Shown: in pieces, positions 41,406 to 49,056 of the stretch | How the letters are laid out: every line of letters begins with the position of its first letter | How positions within the stretch are numbered: the stretch's first letter is position 1 | NCBI RefSeq assembly: GCF_030068445.1 | Contig: NZ_JAQPOK010000162.1 | Location: forward strand, 1 to 49,056 | DNA from: Roseofilum halophilum BLCC-M91 | GTDB lineage: Bacteria > Cyanobacteriota > Cyanobacteriia > Cyanobacteriales > Desertifilaceae | Reading direction: 5' to 3' | Length of the DNA: 49,056 nt | The notes under the pieces: generated by a model | Database searches by the model: none | What the model saw: only the letters and a program-made list of their open reading frames with translations | Told to the model about the DNA's origin: nothing | Program-made: the position numbers and the translations under genes

Positions 41406-41885
41406 GTGTCTCCCCTCACCCATCCCCTGTACCAACATCATCGCCATTGGATGACTCGCGCTCTTGAGCTGGCACAAACCGCAGCAGAAGCCGGGGAAGT
41501 GCCCGTAGGCGCGGTCATTCTCGATCGCCAGGGGCAGTTGCTGGCAGAAGGGGCAAACCAGAAAGAAGGCGATCGCGATCCCACTGCCCATGCTGAAATC
41601 ATAGCCATCCGTGCAGCCTGCGATCGCCTCAACTCCTGGAACCTACAAGGCTGTACCCTCTATGTCACCCTCGAACCTTGCCCCATGTGCGCCGGAGCCA
41701 TCATCCACGCTCGGTTACACCAGCTCGTCTATGGAATTGATGACCCCAAAACCGGAGCCATTCGCACCGTCTTAAATCTGCCCGATAGCGCCGCCTCCAA
41801 CCACCGTCTTCAGGTATTATCAGGAATTCTTGAATCTCCCTGTCGCCAGCAGTTACAATCCTGGTTTGCACAACGAAGACAATAG
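41406..41885 (+). CDS. tadA: tRNA-specific adenosine deaminase
   Basis: 159 aa from GTG 41406; an in-frame ATG at 41451 (MTRALELAQTAAEAGEVPVG) is possible but would trim the conserved N-terminus. Converts adenosine 34 of tRNA-Arg(ACG) to inosine. The zinc site is His-Ala-Glu (DPTAHAEIIAIR) and PCPMC (LEPCPMCAGAI), with the catalytic Glu in HAE. It follows grxC by 7 nt. Confidence 0.93.
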   Translation: MSPLTHPLYQHHRHWMTRALELAQTAAEAGEVPVGAVILDRQGQLLAEGANQKEGDRDPTAHAEIIAIRAACDRLNSWNLQGCTLYVTLEPCPMCAGAIIHARLHQLVYGIDDPKTGAIRTVLNLPDSAASNHRLQVLSGILESPCRQQLQSWFAQRRQ

Positions 41886-41977
41886 CACCCCTCCTATCCG
41901 CCTCCCCAGAATGTGCCATAACGTTGCGTTACAATAATTAATATGAATTAACACTTCTTCATATCCAGACCCAATCC

Positions 41978-42910
41978 ATGCAAACCACCATTTCATCTCA
42001 CCCCCCATCCCACCCAACCGGCCAATATTGGCAGTGGCGCACCCACTCCATCTACTACACCCAAGCCGGAAAACCCAATCCCTCACACCCTCCCCTACTC
42101 CTCGTCCATGGGTTTGGAGCCTCAACCGATCACTGGCGTAAAAACATCGCCGAACTTCAGGAAAACTTTCAGGTTTGGGCCATTGACTTACTAGGGTTTG
42201 GGCGCTCTAGCAAGCCCAAATTAACCTATAGTGGAGACCTCTGGCGAGATCAACTCCATGACTTTATTACCCAAGTCATCGGTCAACCCGTCATCCTAGC
42301 CGGAAATTCCCTCGGCGGTTATGCCTCCCTCTGCGTCGCCGCTCACTATCCCCAGTCAGCCCTAGGCTTAGTCTTAATCAACAGTGCCGGGCCCTTTTCT
42401 GATAGTGAACCCCAAACCCCACCCAACCCCATCAAAGCCACCATCGGTAAGGTCACCCGTTGGTTATTTCTCCAACCTGGGATTAACTTTTGGCTCTTCC
42501 AATATGCTCGTCGGCGCTCAACCATCCGCAAAACCCTACTCAAAGTCTATCTGGATAAAACCGCCGTCACTGACCAACTTGTAGAAGAAATTTATCGCCC
42601 CTCCTGCGATGTTGGGGCCCCGGATGTTTTTGCTGCCGTCTTCAAAACCCCTCCCGGCGCAAAAGTCGATCATCTTTTGCAACAACTCACCTGTCCCCTG
42701 TTAGTGCTTTGGGGAGAAGCTGACCCTTGGATGAACGCCAGGGAAAGAAGTCCCAAGTTCCATCAATACTATCCCCATCTGACCGAACATTTCCTCCAAG
42801 CAGGCCATTGTCCCCATGATGAAGTCCCCACTCAAGTGAATGAGTTAATCCGTAATTGGATTGAGACCCAAGGAATCAAAAGCCAAAAGAATGACCTCTT
42901 TATCCCTTAA
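41978..42910 (+). CDS. Alpha/beta hydrolase
   Basis: 310 aa. The oxyanion motif LLVHGFGAS and the nucleophile elbow LAGNSLGG (Ser111) are present. The acid is probably the Asp in GEADPW and the catalytic His is in AGHCPHDE. The fold resembles the plant pheophytinase-like and cyanobacterial alpha/beta hydrolases near chlorophyll metabolism, but substrate cannot be assigned. No signal peptide. TACAAT (41930-41935) is a possible -10 box upstream. Confidence 0.85.
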   Translation: MQTTISSHPPSHPTGQYWQWRTHSIYYTQAGKPNPSHPPLLLVHGFGASTDHWRKNIAELQENFQVWAIDLLGFGRSSKPKLTYSGDLWRDQLHDFITQVIGQPVILAGNSLGGYASLCVAAHYPQSALGLVLINSAGPFSDSEPQTPPNPIKATIGKVTRWLFLQPGINFWLFQYARRRSTIRKTLLKVYLDKTAVTDQLVEEIYRPSCDVGAPDVFAAVFKTPPGAKVDHLLQQLTCPLLVLWGEADPWMNARERSPKFHQYYPHLTEHFLQAGHCPHDEVPTQVNELIRNWIETQGIKSQKNDLFIP

Positions 42911-42981
42911 ACTAGGGATGATTTGCCCCTTGTCTGTTTAAGAAGAGTGGGCGATCGCCCCTTAATCCTGATTGAATCACT

Positions 42982-43731
42982 ATGGTAACCACACCTGATT
43001 TTTCCTTTTTTCCGCCCCGTCTATTAGCAACGGATTTCAATGACTTCATTGGCTTAAATTCTACGCCAGGACAGAATTCCCTCATTAACTATGCCGGAGG
43101 ACTTTGGGCCCTAGCGGGAAACGATACCATCTATGGATCGAACCTCAGTGAAGTGATTTTAGGTAACCTGAACAACGATCAGTTGCGAGGTGGCCCGGGA
43201 GGCGATCGCCTCTTAGGAGGACAAAACGAAGACCTGCTCTTTGGTGAAAACGGAGACGATCTCCTGCGAGGAGACCTCGGTGACGACCAGATGTTTGGAG
43301 AAGCAGGGAATGACACCCTCCGAGGGGGCCAAGGTAACGATGTCCTCGACGGAGGAATTGGACAAGACTTCCTCATTGGAGATTTAGGCGTAGATAACCT
43401 GGTTGGAGGGGCCGGCTTTGATACCCTGGTTTTGCGTACCGATGAAGCCAACTTTAATCCCAATGTAGTCGATCTGATCCTGGACTGGAATCCAACCCAA
43501 GACTCTATCGGCCTCACCCATGGATTAAGCTATTCTAATCTCGGTTTTGATACCAGTCGCAACCTGGCCGGAGGAGGAGCCAACGATACCTTAATTGTTA
43601 TTGGCTCGACGGGTCAAAGTTTAGGCATTGTTGTAGACTACACCCTAGGCTTGGGGCCAGCTAACTTTACCCCCATTACTCCGAACGATTTACAAGTCGG
43701 TTCTAATGTCTTTTTTCCTCTGATCCCCTAA
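42982..43731 (+). CDS. RTX-type calcium-binding protein 1
   Basis: 249 aa. Residues ~60-150 contain about nine RTX nonapeptides of the GGxGxDxLxG type (GGPGGDRLLGG, GENGDDLLRGD, GGQGNDVLDGG), which fold as a parallel beta-roll that binds Ca2+. The flanks are YAGGLWALAGNDTIYGSNLS and an end domain with DWNPTQDSIGLTHGLSYSNL. No Sec signal is seen; RTX proteins usually leave by type I secretion, but no exporter is encoded here. The whole protein is paralogous to the C-terminal half of the next gene, 88 nt downstream. Confidence 0.9.
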   Translation: MVTTPDFSFFPPRLLATDFNDFIGLNSTPGQNSLINYAGGLWALAGNDTIYGSNLSEVILGNLNNDQLRGGPGGDRLLGGQNEDLLFGENGDDLLRGDLGDDQMFGEAGNDTLRGGQGNDVLDGGIGQDFLIGDLGVDNLVGGAGFDTLVLRTDEANFNPNVVDLILDWNPTQDSIGLTHGLSYSNLGFDTSRNLAGGGANDTLIVIGSTGQSLGIVVDYTLGLGPANFTPITPNDLQVGSNVFFPLIP

Positions 43732-43819
43732 ATTTAAGACCAGCAGGAAATTCAACACCCGATCTTGTAGTCTGGAATAACCAAAATCATAGCGATCCAT
43801 TTTTAGTGAGGATAGAACT

Positions 43820-45427
43820 TTGGCAACCACTCTTTTTGACGGAAATTTAGGTACTCGGCCGGCTCAACAAGGACAACTGAGCTTACAACAAGTTAATCCA
43901 ACTCCTGCGGCCAATGAAACCCTAGGCAATAATCGAGTCACTCTCAATACAGATTTTACTGAAGATGGACAGACTGGCTTTGTGGGTTACACCAATTACC
44001 AGGCAACCAGCCTGATTCCGTTTCAACTCGCTCCGGTGAATGCCAATTTTCCCAATCTCGATCCCACGGCTGGCTATACCTTATCCTTTAATCTGGGAAT
44101 TGATTCAGAAAATAGTCCCGATGACACTCGGTTTGGCTTCAGTGTTCTAGCTGTCAGTAATGGCGGTCAAAGTGAGATTGAACTCGATTTTGAAACTAAC
44201 AAGATTTCGGCTCCAGCTACTGATTTTAATACGGCCACTGAATCCGTTGATTTTGACACGACAAATGCGACTAACTATGCACTGGCAGTTGAGGGTAATA
44301 GCTATACCCTTTCAGCCAATGGGAACCAAATTTTAACGGGATCTCTTCGCAACTATAACTTTGATCAAGCCACTACTCCCTTACCGTTTAATCCTTATGA
44401 CACCTCCAATTTCATATATTTGGGAGATCTAACGGGTCGCGCTAGTTCTACCTTTTCTTTGGGTTCTGCTGCTATAGAAGTGGGGACAGCAGCCAATGAT
44501 CCCGCAGACCCCGCAGACCCCGCAGATCCCGCAGATCCCGCAGATCCGACAGATCCGACAGATCCAAATCCGACGAATCCAGATCCTGTAGCGCCTCCAA
44601 GCGATCCTGTAGCACCTCCGAGTGACCCCGTAGCGCCTCCAAGTCCAACACCAACCCCGACTCCAACCCCGACCGATCCGACTTTAACTCCTGACTCAGG
44701 ATTCCCTATCCCTCGTCTAATTTCCACGGATATTGATGATGTAATTGTGCTGAGTGCTACAGAAGGGACAAACTCCCTAATCAATTATGCCGGTGGCGTG
44801 TGGGCTTTAAATGGGAATGACCAGGTTTCGGGGTCATCCTTGAGTGAGGTAATTTTAGGCAATGAAGGTGATGATAACCTGCGCGGAGGGGGAGGCGGCG
44901 ATCGCCTGTTAGGAGGACAAAACAACGATTTTATCGCGGGTGAAGATGGCGATGACCTCCTGCGCGGAGACCTCGGTAACGACCAACTCTCCGGAGGCGT
45001 AGGTAATGATGTCCTGCGCGGTGGACAAGGCAACGATCTGCTCAATGGTGGAGCAGGACAAGACCTGCTCATTGGCGATCTAGGTACTGATTTACTCACC
45101 GGTGGCGCAGATGCAGATACCTTTGTTTTCCGCACCGATGAAGCCACGGATAATCCCGGTTTAATCGATCAAATTCTTGATTGGAATGGTACAGACGATT
45201 TAATTGGTCTGACCGATGGTTTAACCTTCTCTAGCTTGGAGTTTGACATCAGTCTCAATTTAGCCGGAAGTTCTGCTAACGATACCTTAATTCGCATTGC
45301 AGCCACTGGACAAAGTTTAGGGGTTTTGGTGGATTACACGGGCGGCTTAAGCAGTGGCAACTTTATCTCTATGTCTGCGGCTCAAATGCAAGTGGGTGCG
45401 GAAGTCTTTTCTCCTCCCATTCCATAG
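43820..45427 (+). CDS. RTX-type calcium-binding protein 2 with beta-rich N-terminal domain
   Basis: 535 aa from TTG 43820, supported by a GTGAGGA ribosome-like site 8 nt upstream. Residues ~1-215 are a beta-rich domain (TLSFNLGIDSENSPDDTRFG) with no family I can name. A repetitive linker (~220-285: PADPADP, PSDPVAPPSDPVAPP, TPTPTPT) leads to a C-terminal RTX part (~300-535) homologous to the preceding protein (NSLINYAGGVWALNGNDQVS, GGGGGDRLLGGQNND). Likely secreted or surface-bound. The pair arose by duplication, with the N-terminal domain gained by one copy or lost by the other. Confidence 0.88.
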   Translation: MATTLFDGNLGTRPAQQGQLSLQQVNPTPAANETLGNNRVTLNTDFTEDGQTGFVGYTNYQATSLIPFQLAPVNANFPNLDPTAGYTLSFNLGIDSENSPDDTRFGFSVLAVSNGGQSEIELDFETNKISAPATDFNTATESVDFDTTNATNYALAVEGNSYTLSANGNQILTGSLRNYNFDQATTPLPFNPYDTSNFIYLGDLTGRASSTFSLGSAAIEVGTAANDPADPADPADPADPADPTDPTDPNPTNPDPVAPPSDPVAPPSDPVAPPSPTPTPTPTPTDPTLTPDSGFPIPRLISTDIDDVIVLSATEGTNSLINYAGGVWALNGNDQVSGSSLSEVILGNEGDDNLRGGGGGDRLLGGQNNDFIAGEDGDDLLRGDLGNDQLSGGVGNDVLRGGQGNDLLNGGAGQDLLIGDLGTDLLTGGADADTFVFRTDEATDNPGLIDQILDWNGTDDLIGLTDGLTFSSLEFDISLNLAGSSANDTLIRIAATGQSLGVLVDYTGGLSSGNFISMSAAQMQVGAEVFSPPIP

Positions 45428-45497
45428 TTAAATCAGCTCGCTTGGCGGTGATGACGTACAATAACTGAACAGAGAAAAATAGCGTTTTTGACGGTCA

Positions 45498-45549
45498 TTA
45501 ACCCCCAGGGGGTAATTCATGAATTGCCCCCACTCGTGATAGGGGTTAG
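45498..45549 (+). promoter_or_regulatory. Two-tier inverted repeat in the leuD leader
   Basis: An inner palindrome (45508-45531, GGGGGTAATTC..GAATTGCCCCC with one T-G pair) is flanked by TAACCCC (45499-45505) and GGGGTTA (45542-45548), which can pair around it. The two C-runs and two G-runs also allow alternative pairings, an arrangement seen in attenuators. It ends about 47 nt before the leuD ATG. Confidence 0.5.
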
Positions 45550-45594
45550 TCCAGAGAAAAGCGCTGTCAACACAGTACCCGTTAGAGCCTCACT

Positions 45595-46182
45595 ATGAGT
45601 CAAATTCAACAAATTTCTGGGCCCGGAATTCCATTAATTGGCGATGATATCGACACCGATCGCATTATTCCAGCCCGTTTTCTTCGCTGTGTCACGTTCG
45701 ATGGCTTAGGAGAGGTGGTCTTTGAGGATGACCGGGCCCAAATGCAGGGCGAACATCCCTTCGATCGCCCCCAGTATCAAGATGGGAAAATTTTAGTGGT
45801 TAATGGTAATTTTGGCTGTGGTTCGAGTCGCGAACATGCTCCCCAGGCGATCGCCCGTTGGGGAATCAAAGCCATTATCGGCCAAAGTTTTGCCGAAATC
45901 TTCTTTGGTAATGGTGTGGCGATTGGACTGCCCTGTGTGACGGCTTCGAGCCAGGTCATTCAGGCGCTGCAAGAGGCGATCGCCGCTAACCCCCAAATTC
46001 CGCTTACCCTAGATCTCAATACCCTGACTTTAACCTGGGACGGCAACACCAGCCCCATTCACCTGAGCGCTGGGGCCCAACAAATGTTTACCACAGGCAC
46101 ATGGGACAGTTGCGGCCAACTCCTACAAGGGGTAGACTCCATTCGCGCCACCGCCGCCCAATTACCCTATCTTCAGTTCTAA
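45595..46182 (+). CDS. leuD: 3-isopropylmalate dehydratase small subunit
   Basis: 195 aa. With LeuC it isomerises 2-isopropylmalate to 3-isopropylmalate in leucine biosynthesis. It has the swivel-domain signatures GDDIDTDRIIPARFL and NFGCGSSREHAPQA. Length is normal. LeuC is not in the window. A structured leader precedes it and ictB follows after 22 nt. Confidence 0.97.
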   Translation: MSQIQQISGPGIPLIGDDIDTDRIIPARFLRCVTFDGLGEVVFEDDRAQMQGEHPFDRPQYQDGKILVVNGNFGCGSSREHAPQAIARWGIKAIIGQSFAEIFFGNGVAIGLPCVTASSQVIQALQEAIAANPQIPLTLDLNTLTLTWDGNTSPIHLSAGAQQMFTTGTWDSCGQLLQGVDSIRATAAQLPYLQF

Positions 46183-46204
46183 TCCCTATTCTCTAACGAT
46201 CACT

Positions 46205-47575
46205 GTGTGGGAAACTCTGCTTTTATCCAATTTTGCCCTCGATCCTTGGCTGCAAGGATCGCTACTCCATCGGATCGTCGGATCGCTGAGAAACTGGCGC
46301 TCTGGTAGTGCCATCATGCAGTATGCCGACTGGATCGGCGCGACTCTGGTGGCCTTGGTTCTAGGGTTTAGCCCCTTTGTCTCCACAACTCTAATTGGTG
46401 TGCTGTTAGCCGCCTGTGGAGGGTTCTGGATTTTACTCACCCTCTCCGACGATCCGAGTCAGGAGCAACAACCCCTAGCCACTCCGATTCATGGGGTGGT
46501 GTTCCTGTTTGCCGTCATTTCCCTGGTGGCTACGGCCCTTTCGCCAGTAAAAATGGCGGCCCTGAAGGGATTGATTAAACTGGGTCTGTATTTACTGTTT
46601 TTTGCGTTTACGGCTCGCTTAACTCGCAATCAACGGATTCGCTCTAGTTTAATTACGATCTATCTATTAACCAGTTTGCCTGTAGCGGTTTATGGCATTC
46701 GTCAATACTTTTTTGGGGCGCGATCGCTGGCCACTTGGGTCGATCCGTCTTCTGCTTCTGCTGATGTCACCCGCGTCTATAGCTATTTGGGCAATCCTAA
46801 TCTACTGGCCGGCTATCTCTTACCGGCGGTTATTTGGGGCTTGGCGGCGGTTTGGATTTGGAAGGGCTTTTTTCCCAAAATGTTGGCGATCTTGACGTTT
46901 GCGGTCAATTCTGCCTGCTTAGTGTTGACCTATAGCCGGGGGGGATGGATCGGGTTTGTGGTGGCTTTAACGGCCTTTGGTCTATTGGCGGTGTATTGGT
47001 GGAGCGCTAAGTTATCTCCCTTTTGGCAAAGGTTCGCCCTTCCCTTGACTTTTGGGGTTTTGGTGGCCTTATTTGCGATCGCCGTGTTTTTTGTGCCTCC
47101 CGTGCGCGATCGCGTCTCTAGTATTTTTGCCGGTCGCTCTGATAGCAGCAATAATTTCCGCATCAATGTCTGGATGGGCGCTCTGCGGATGATAGAAGCT
47201 TATCCGATCGTGGGTATTGGCCCAGGGAATAGCGCCTTTAATAAGATCTATCCCCTGTTTATGACTCCCAAATATTCTGCCCTCAGCGCCTATTCCGTGT
47301 TACTAGAAACGGCTGTAGAAACCGGTTTCATTGGTTTAAGCGTGTTCCTGTGGTTTTTAGCCGTCACGTTTTCTCAGGGATGGAAACAACTGCAACGTCT
47401 GCGGGAGATGGCTTCACCTGAAGGCTGGTGGTTAATGGGAGCATTGGCGATCGCGATCGGTATGATGGCCCATGGCGCAGTAGACACGGTTTGGTATCGT
47501 CCCCAGGTCAATACCCTTTGGTGGTTTACCGTAGCTATTATCTCTAGTTATAGCGCTTCGCGCGGTAATAGGTAA
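46205..47575 (+). CDS. ictB: IctB-family membrane protein (O-antigen ligase-like)
   Basis: 456 aa from GTG 46205 (WETLLLSNFALDPWLQGSLL), a start matching IctB homologues. About ten to eleven membrane helices with a long loop containing SYLGNPNLLAGYLLPAVIWG, YSRGGWIGF and RINVWMGALRMIEAYPIVGI, the wzy/O-antigen-ligase family core. IctB was first proposed as a bicarbonate transporter in Synechococcus, but its direct role in carbon uptake is debated. The last residues (SYSASRGNR) and TAA come from a palindromic repeat inserted at 47549. Confidence 0.88.
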   Translation: MWETLLLSNFALDPWLQGSLLHRIVGSLRNWRSGSAIMQYADWIGATLVALVLGFSPFVSTTLIGVLLAACGGFWILLTLSDDPSQEQQPLATPIHGVVFLFAVISLVATALSPVKMAALKGLIKLGLYLLFFAFTARLTRNQRIRSSLITIYLLTSLPVAVYGIRQYFFGARSLATWVDPSSASADVTRVYSYLGNPNLLAGYLLPAVIWGLAAVWIWKGFFPKMLAILTFAVNSACLVLTYSRGGWIGFVVALTAFGLLAVYWWSAKLSPFWQRFALPLTFGVLVALFAIAVFFVPPVRDRVSSIFAGRSDSSNNFRINVWMGALRMIEAYPIVGIGPGNSAFNKIYPLFMTPKYSALSAYSVLLETAVETGFIGLSVFLWFLAVTFSQGWKQLQRLREMASPEGWWLMGALAIAIGMMAHGAVDTVWYRPQVNTLWWFTVAIISSYSASRGNR

Positions 47576-47596
47576 TAGGTATAGCGCAGCGCTATA
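47549..47596. repeat. Palindromic repeat pair at the ictB 3' end
   Basis: TATAGCGCTTCGCGCGGTA (47549-47567) and two heptamer-like AATAGGT units are followed by the perfect palindrome TATAGCGCAGCGCTATA (47580-47596). The repeat reads into ictB and gives its stop codon. Related copies are at 15638 and 15793 and near the right edge. Confidence 0.85.
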
Positions 47597-47604
47597 AAAA
47601 TTTA

Positions 47605-47634
47605 GGGAGCAAGATGCTCCCACTCCAGTAATAT
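47605..47634. repeat. GCAAGATGC-core hairpin repeat, copy 2
   Basis: GGGAGCAAGATGCTCCC followed by CACTCCAGTAATAT, matching 198-228 almost base for base. The two copies sit downstream of ictB and upstream of pyk. The rest up to the ddl stop (47635-47733) has a CTTGCCTCTTGCCTCTTG relative of the 28222 repeat and no gene. Confidence 0.8.
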
Positions 47635-47733
47635 AATCGATTCGATTAACCCTGAGACAAGGGCAAAAGTCTATTCAGACTGAAAGACTCCCCCCTAAGT
47701 CCTCTCCCTTCTTGCCTCTTGCCTCTTGAGCGG

Positions 47734-48795
47734 CTAATTAACTGAATGTCTTTCTAGGGTGAATTCAATCAACTGATGTACCAGTTCCGGGAAAGGAGTG
47801 CCGGTATTAGCCCAGAGTTGGGGGTACATGCTGGTGGCGGTAAAGCCGGGTAGGGTGTTGATTTCGTTAATGAGGACTTCCCCCGTAGACTCCACATAGA
47901 AAAAGTCTACTCTAGATAATCCGGAGGCATCTACGGCTTGGAAGGCTTGAATAGCCATTTCTCGGATGCGATCGCTCACTTCGGAGGGTAAGTTAGCCGG
48001 AATGAACAGATCGGCTTTGCCCGCAGTATATTTGGTTTCGTAGTCGTAGAAGTCGCTCTCAAACGTGATTTCGCCCACTACCGACGCTTTGGGATAGTCG
48101 TTGCCGAGTACGGCACATTCGACTTCTCTGGCAGTTACACCCGCTTCAATGATAATTCTACGGTCATAACTGGCGGCATTATCTAGGGCGTTTTCCAGTT
48201 CTTGGCGCGATCGCACTTTAGCAATACCCACCGACGATCCCAGGTTAGCCGGTTTCACAAAACAGGGATAACCCAGCGCCTCTTCTATCTCATCGCAGAG
48301 TTTCGGAAACACACAAGGATTAGACCACACCTGAGCGCGAGTCACTGCCTTATAGTTAACTTGGGCTAAACCCGCTTGGGCAAATACCATTTTCATCGTA
48401 ATTTTATCCATCCCCACCGCCGATCCCACAATTCCAGAACCCACATAGGGCACTTGCATCAGTTGCAGCAAGCCTTGAATGGAGCCATCTTCACCATTGG
48501 GGCCGTGTAAAATCGGAAACCATATGTCAATCTCGTTCACTTGCTGGGGAAACTCCCACAAACTCCCTACCGGTGGGATCTCTGTAGATAAGGGTATACC
48601 CGATTCCAGGACTTGGGCGGCGGTTTCTGGTTCATACCAGTAACCATCTTTACGGATATAGAAGGGAAGGACTTGGTAGCGATCGCCATTTTCTCCCATT
48701 TGCAGCGCTGCGGCGATCGCCTTTGCCGAAACCATCGAAACCTCATGCTCCCCCGAACATCCCCCAAACAACAGTCCTATCCGCTTCTGGCTCAT
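47734..48795 (-). CDS. ddl: D-alanine--D-alanine ligase
   Basis: 353 aa. Joins two D-alanines with ATP for peptidoglycan. It has the start [20 protein letters not shown]-grasp elements ([20 protein letters not shown]), and the C-terminal metal and substrate site ([35 protein letters not shown]). Length is usual. A purine-rich AGGGAGAGGA is just upstream of the ATG. It converges with ictB across a repeat-filled gap of 158 nt. Confidence 0.96.
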   Translation of the reverse strand: MSQKRIGLLFGGCSGEHEVSMVSAKAIAAALQMGENGDRYQVLPFYIRKDGYWYEPETAAQVLESGIPLSTEIPPVGSLWEFPQQVNEIDIWFPILHGPNGEDGSIQGLLQLMQVPYVGSGIVGSAVGMDKITMKMVFAQAGLAQVNYKAVTRAQVWSNPCVFPKLCDEIEEALGYPCFVKPANLGSSVGIAKVRSRQELENALDNAASYDRRIIIEAGVTAREVECAVLGNDYPKASVVGEITFESDFYDYETKYTAGKADLFIPANLPSEVSDRIREMAIQAFQAVDASGLSRVDFFYVESTGEVLINEINTLPGFTATSMYPQLWANTGTPFPELVHQLIEFTLERHSVN

Positions 48796-48887
48796 AACCC
48801 TGTTTTCCTCTCCCTGTCAACAACAAAGAATTTATTATATCAATTAAAAATTAAAAAATTTAGGGATTTTCTCTTTCTCAATACTGT

Positions 48888-48932
48888 TACAGCGCTTCGC
48901 GCGGTAATGGGTAATGGGTAATGGGTAATGGG
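48888..48932. repeat. Palindrome plus GTAATGG heptamers, right edge
   Basis: TACAGCGCTTCGCGCGGTA (48888-48906) continues into about four GTAATGG heptamers to 48932. It has the same organisation as 95-139 in reverse. No gene is visible from 48796 to the window end. Confidence 0.85.
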
Positions 48933-48992
48933 CAGAATCGATGTTCTTGAGGAAAAAGGGGCACAATTGGGAAGACCCTATGTTGATACACT

Positions 48993-49011
48993 TACCGCGC
49001 TTCGCGCGGTA
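48993..49011. repeat. Perfect GC palindrome, right edge
   Basis: TACCGCGC-TTC-GCGCGGTA is a perfect 8-bp stem with a TTC loop. ATGAGGTACAGT follows directly; the same 12 bases occur at 7-18 at the left edge of the window. Confidence 0.85.
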
Positions 49012-49056
49012 ATGAGGTACAGTCGGAAAAGATCCCCCTAAATCCCCCTTAAAAAG

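Noticed and set aside
44395-45147. Long minus-strand frames opposite the RTX genes (Gly/Ser- or Pro/Ser-rich)
   Set aside because: They are the antisense of low-complexity RTX and linker repeats and show no protein-like composition or ribosome site.

Overview
This is a chromosomal window from a cyanobacterium, most likely a filamentous, Oscillatoriales-like one; I cannot place it to genus. The evidence is the very dense scatter of the HIP1 octamer GCGATCGC, several gene families largely restricted to cyanobacteria (IctB, DUF1822, XisH/XisI relics, an Npun_F0494-like protein, Uma2 nucleases), a DASH cryptochrome, and tandem heptanucleotide repeats of the cyanobacterial STRR type. I saw no rRNA, tRNA, CRISPR array or prophage.

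Layout. (1) 1-2.4 kb: repeat-rich left edge, pyruvate kinase with a C-terminal PEP-mobilising domain, then decayed xisH and xisI. (2) 2.4-11.6 kb: six genes, all on the minus strand and read in this order: a sigma-70-like protein, a DUF1822 protein, a PstS-like lipoprotein, a membrane histidine kinase, a CHAT-CHASE2 protein and a DUF928-like secreted protein. This is the best candidate for an uncharacterised system. It is interrupted by a 153-bp MITE-like element. (3) 11.7-15.6 kb: a 55-residue membrane peptide coupled to a DUF39 (homocysteine biosynthesis) gene, then an octamer array and a heptamer array, then an SLC12-type cation-chloride cotransporter. (4) 15.6-18.4 kb: the tail of a lost Uma2 gene, two nearly identical Uma2 genes, and a PIN-domain toxin-antitoxin locus. 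(5) 18.6-28.2 kb: housekeeping genes (uvrA, obg, prxQ, cobQ, a [2Fe-2S] ferredoxin) mixed with an AT-rich sulfotransferase, a rhodanese and conserved hypotheticals. (6) 28.4-36.3 kb: an FHA-PrsW fusion, peptide deformylase, small conserved proteins, a prolyl oligopeptidase, a pentapeptide-repeat protein and an Rpn-family nuclease. (7) 36.4-41.9 kb: a large vWA protein, a TM2-winged-helix protein, DASH cryptochrome, glutaredoxin and tadA. (8) 42-48.8 kb: an alpha/beta hydrolase, two related RTX calcium-binding proteins, leuD, ictB and ddl, then palindromic repeats at the right edge.

Two patterns run across the window. Tandem short repeats end 5-8 nt before the start codons of four genes (CHAT-CHASE2, the SLC12 transporter, obg, FHA-PrsW), in the place of a Shine-Dalgarno site. 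Four genes also end inside repeats that supply their stop codons (histidine kinase, DUF1822, the small membrane protein at 30.4 kb, ictB). Intergenic DNA carries several families of short palindromes with loops of 1-5 nt.

Coordinates of coding genes are reliable at the stop codon. Start codons are judged from homologue-like N-termini, spacing and visible ribosome sites, and are flagged where uncertain.
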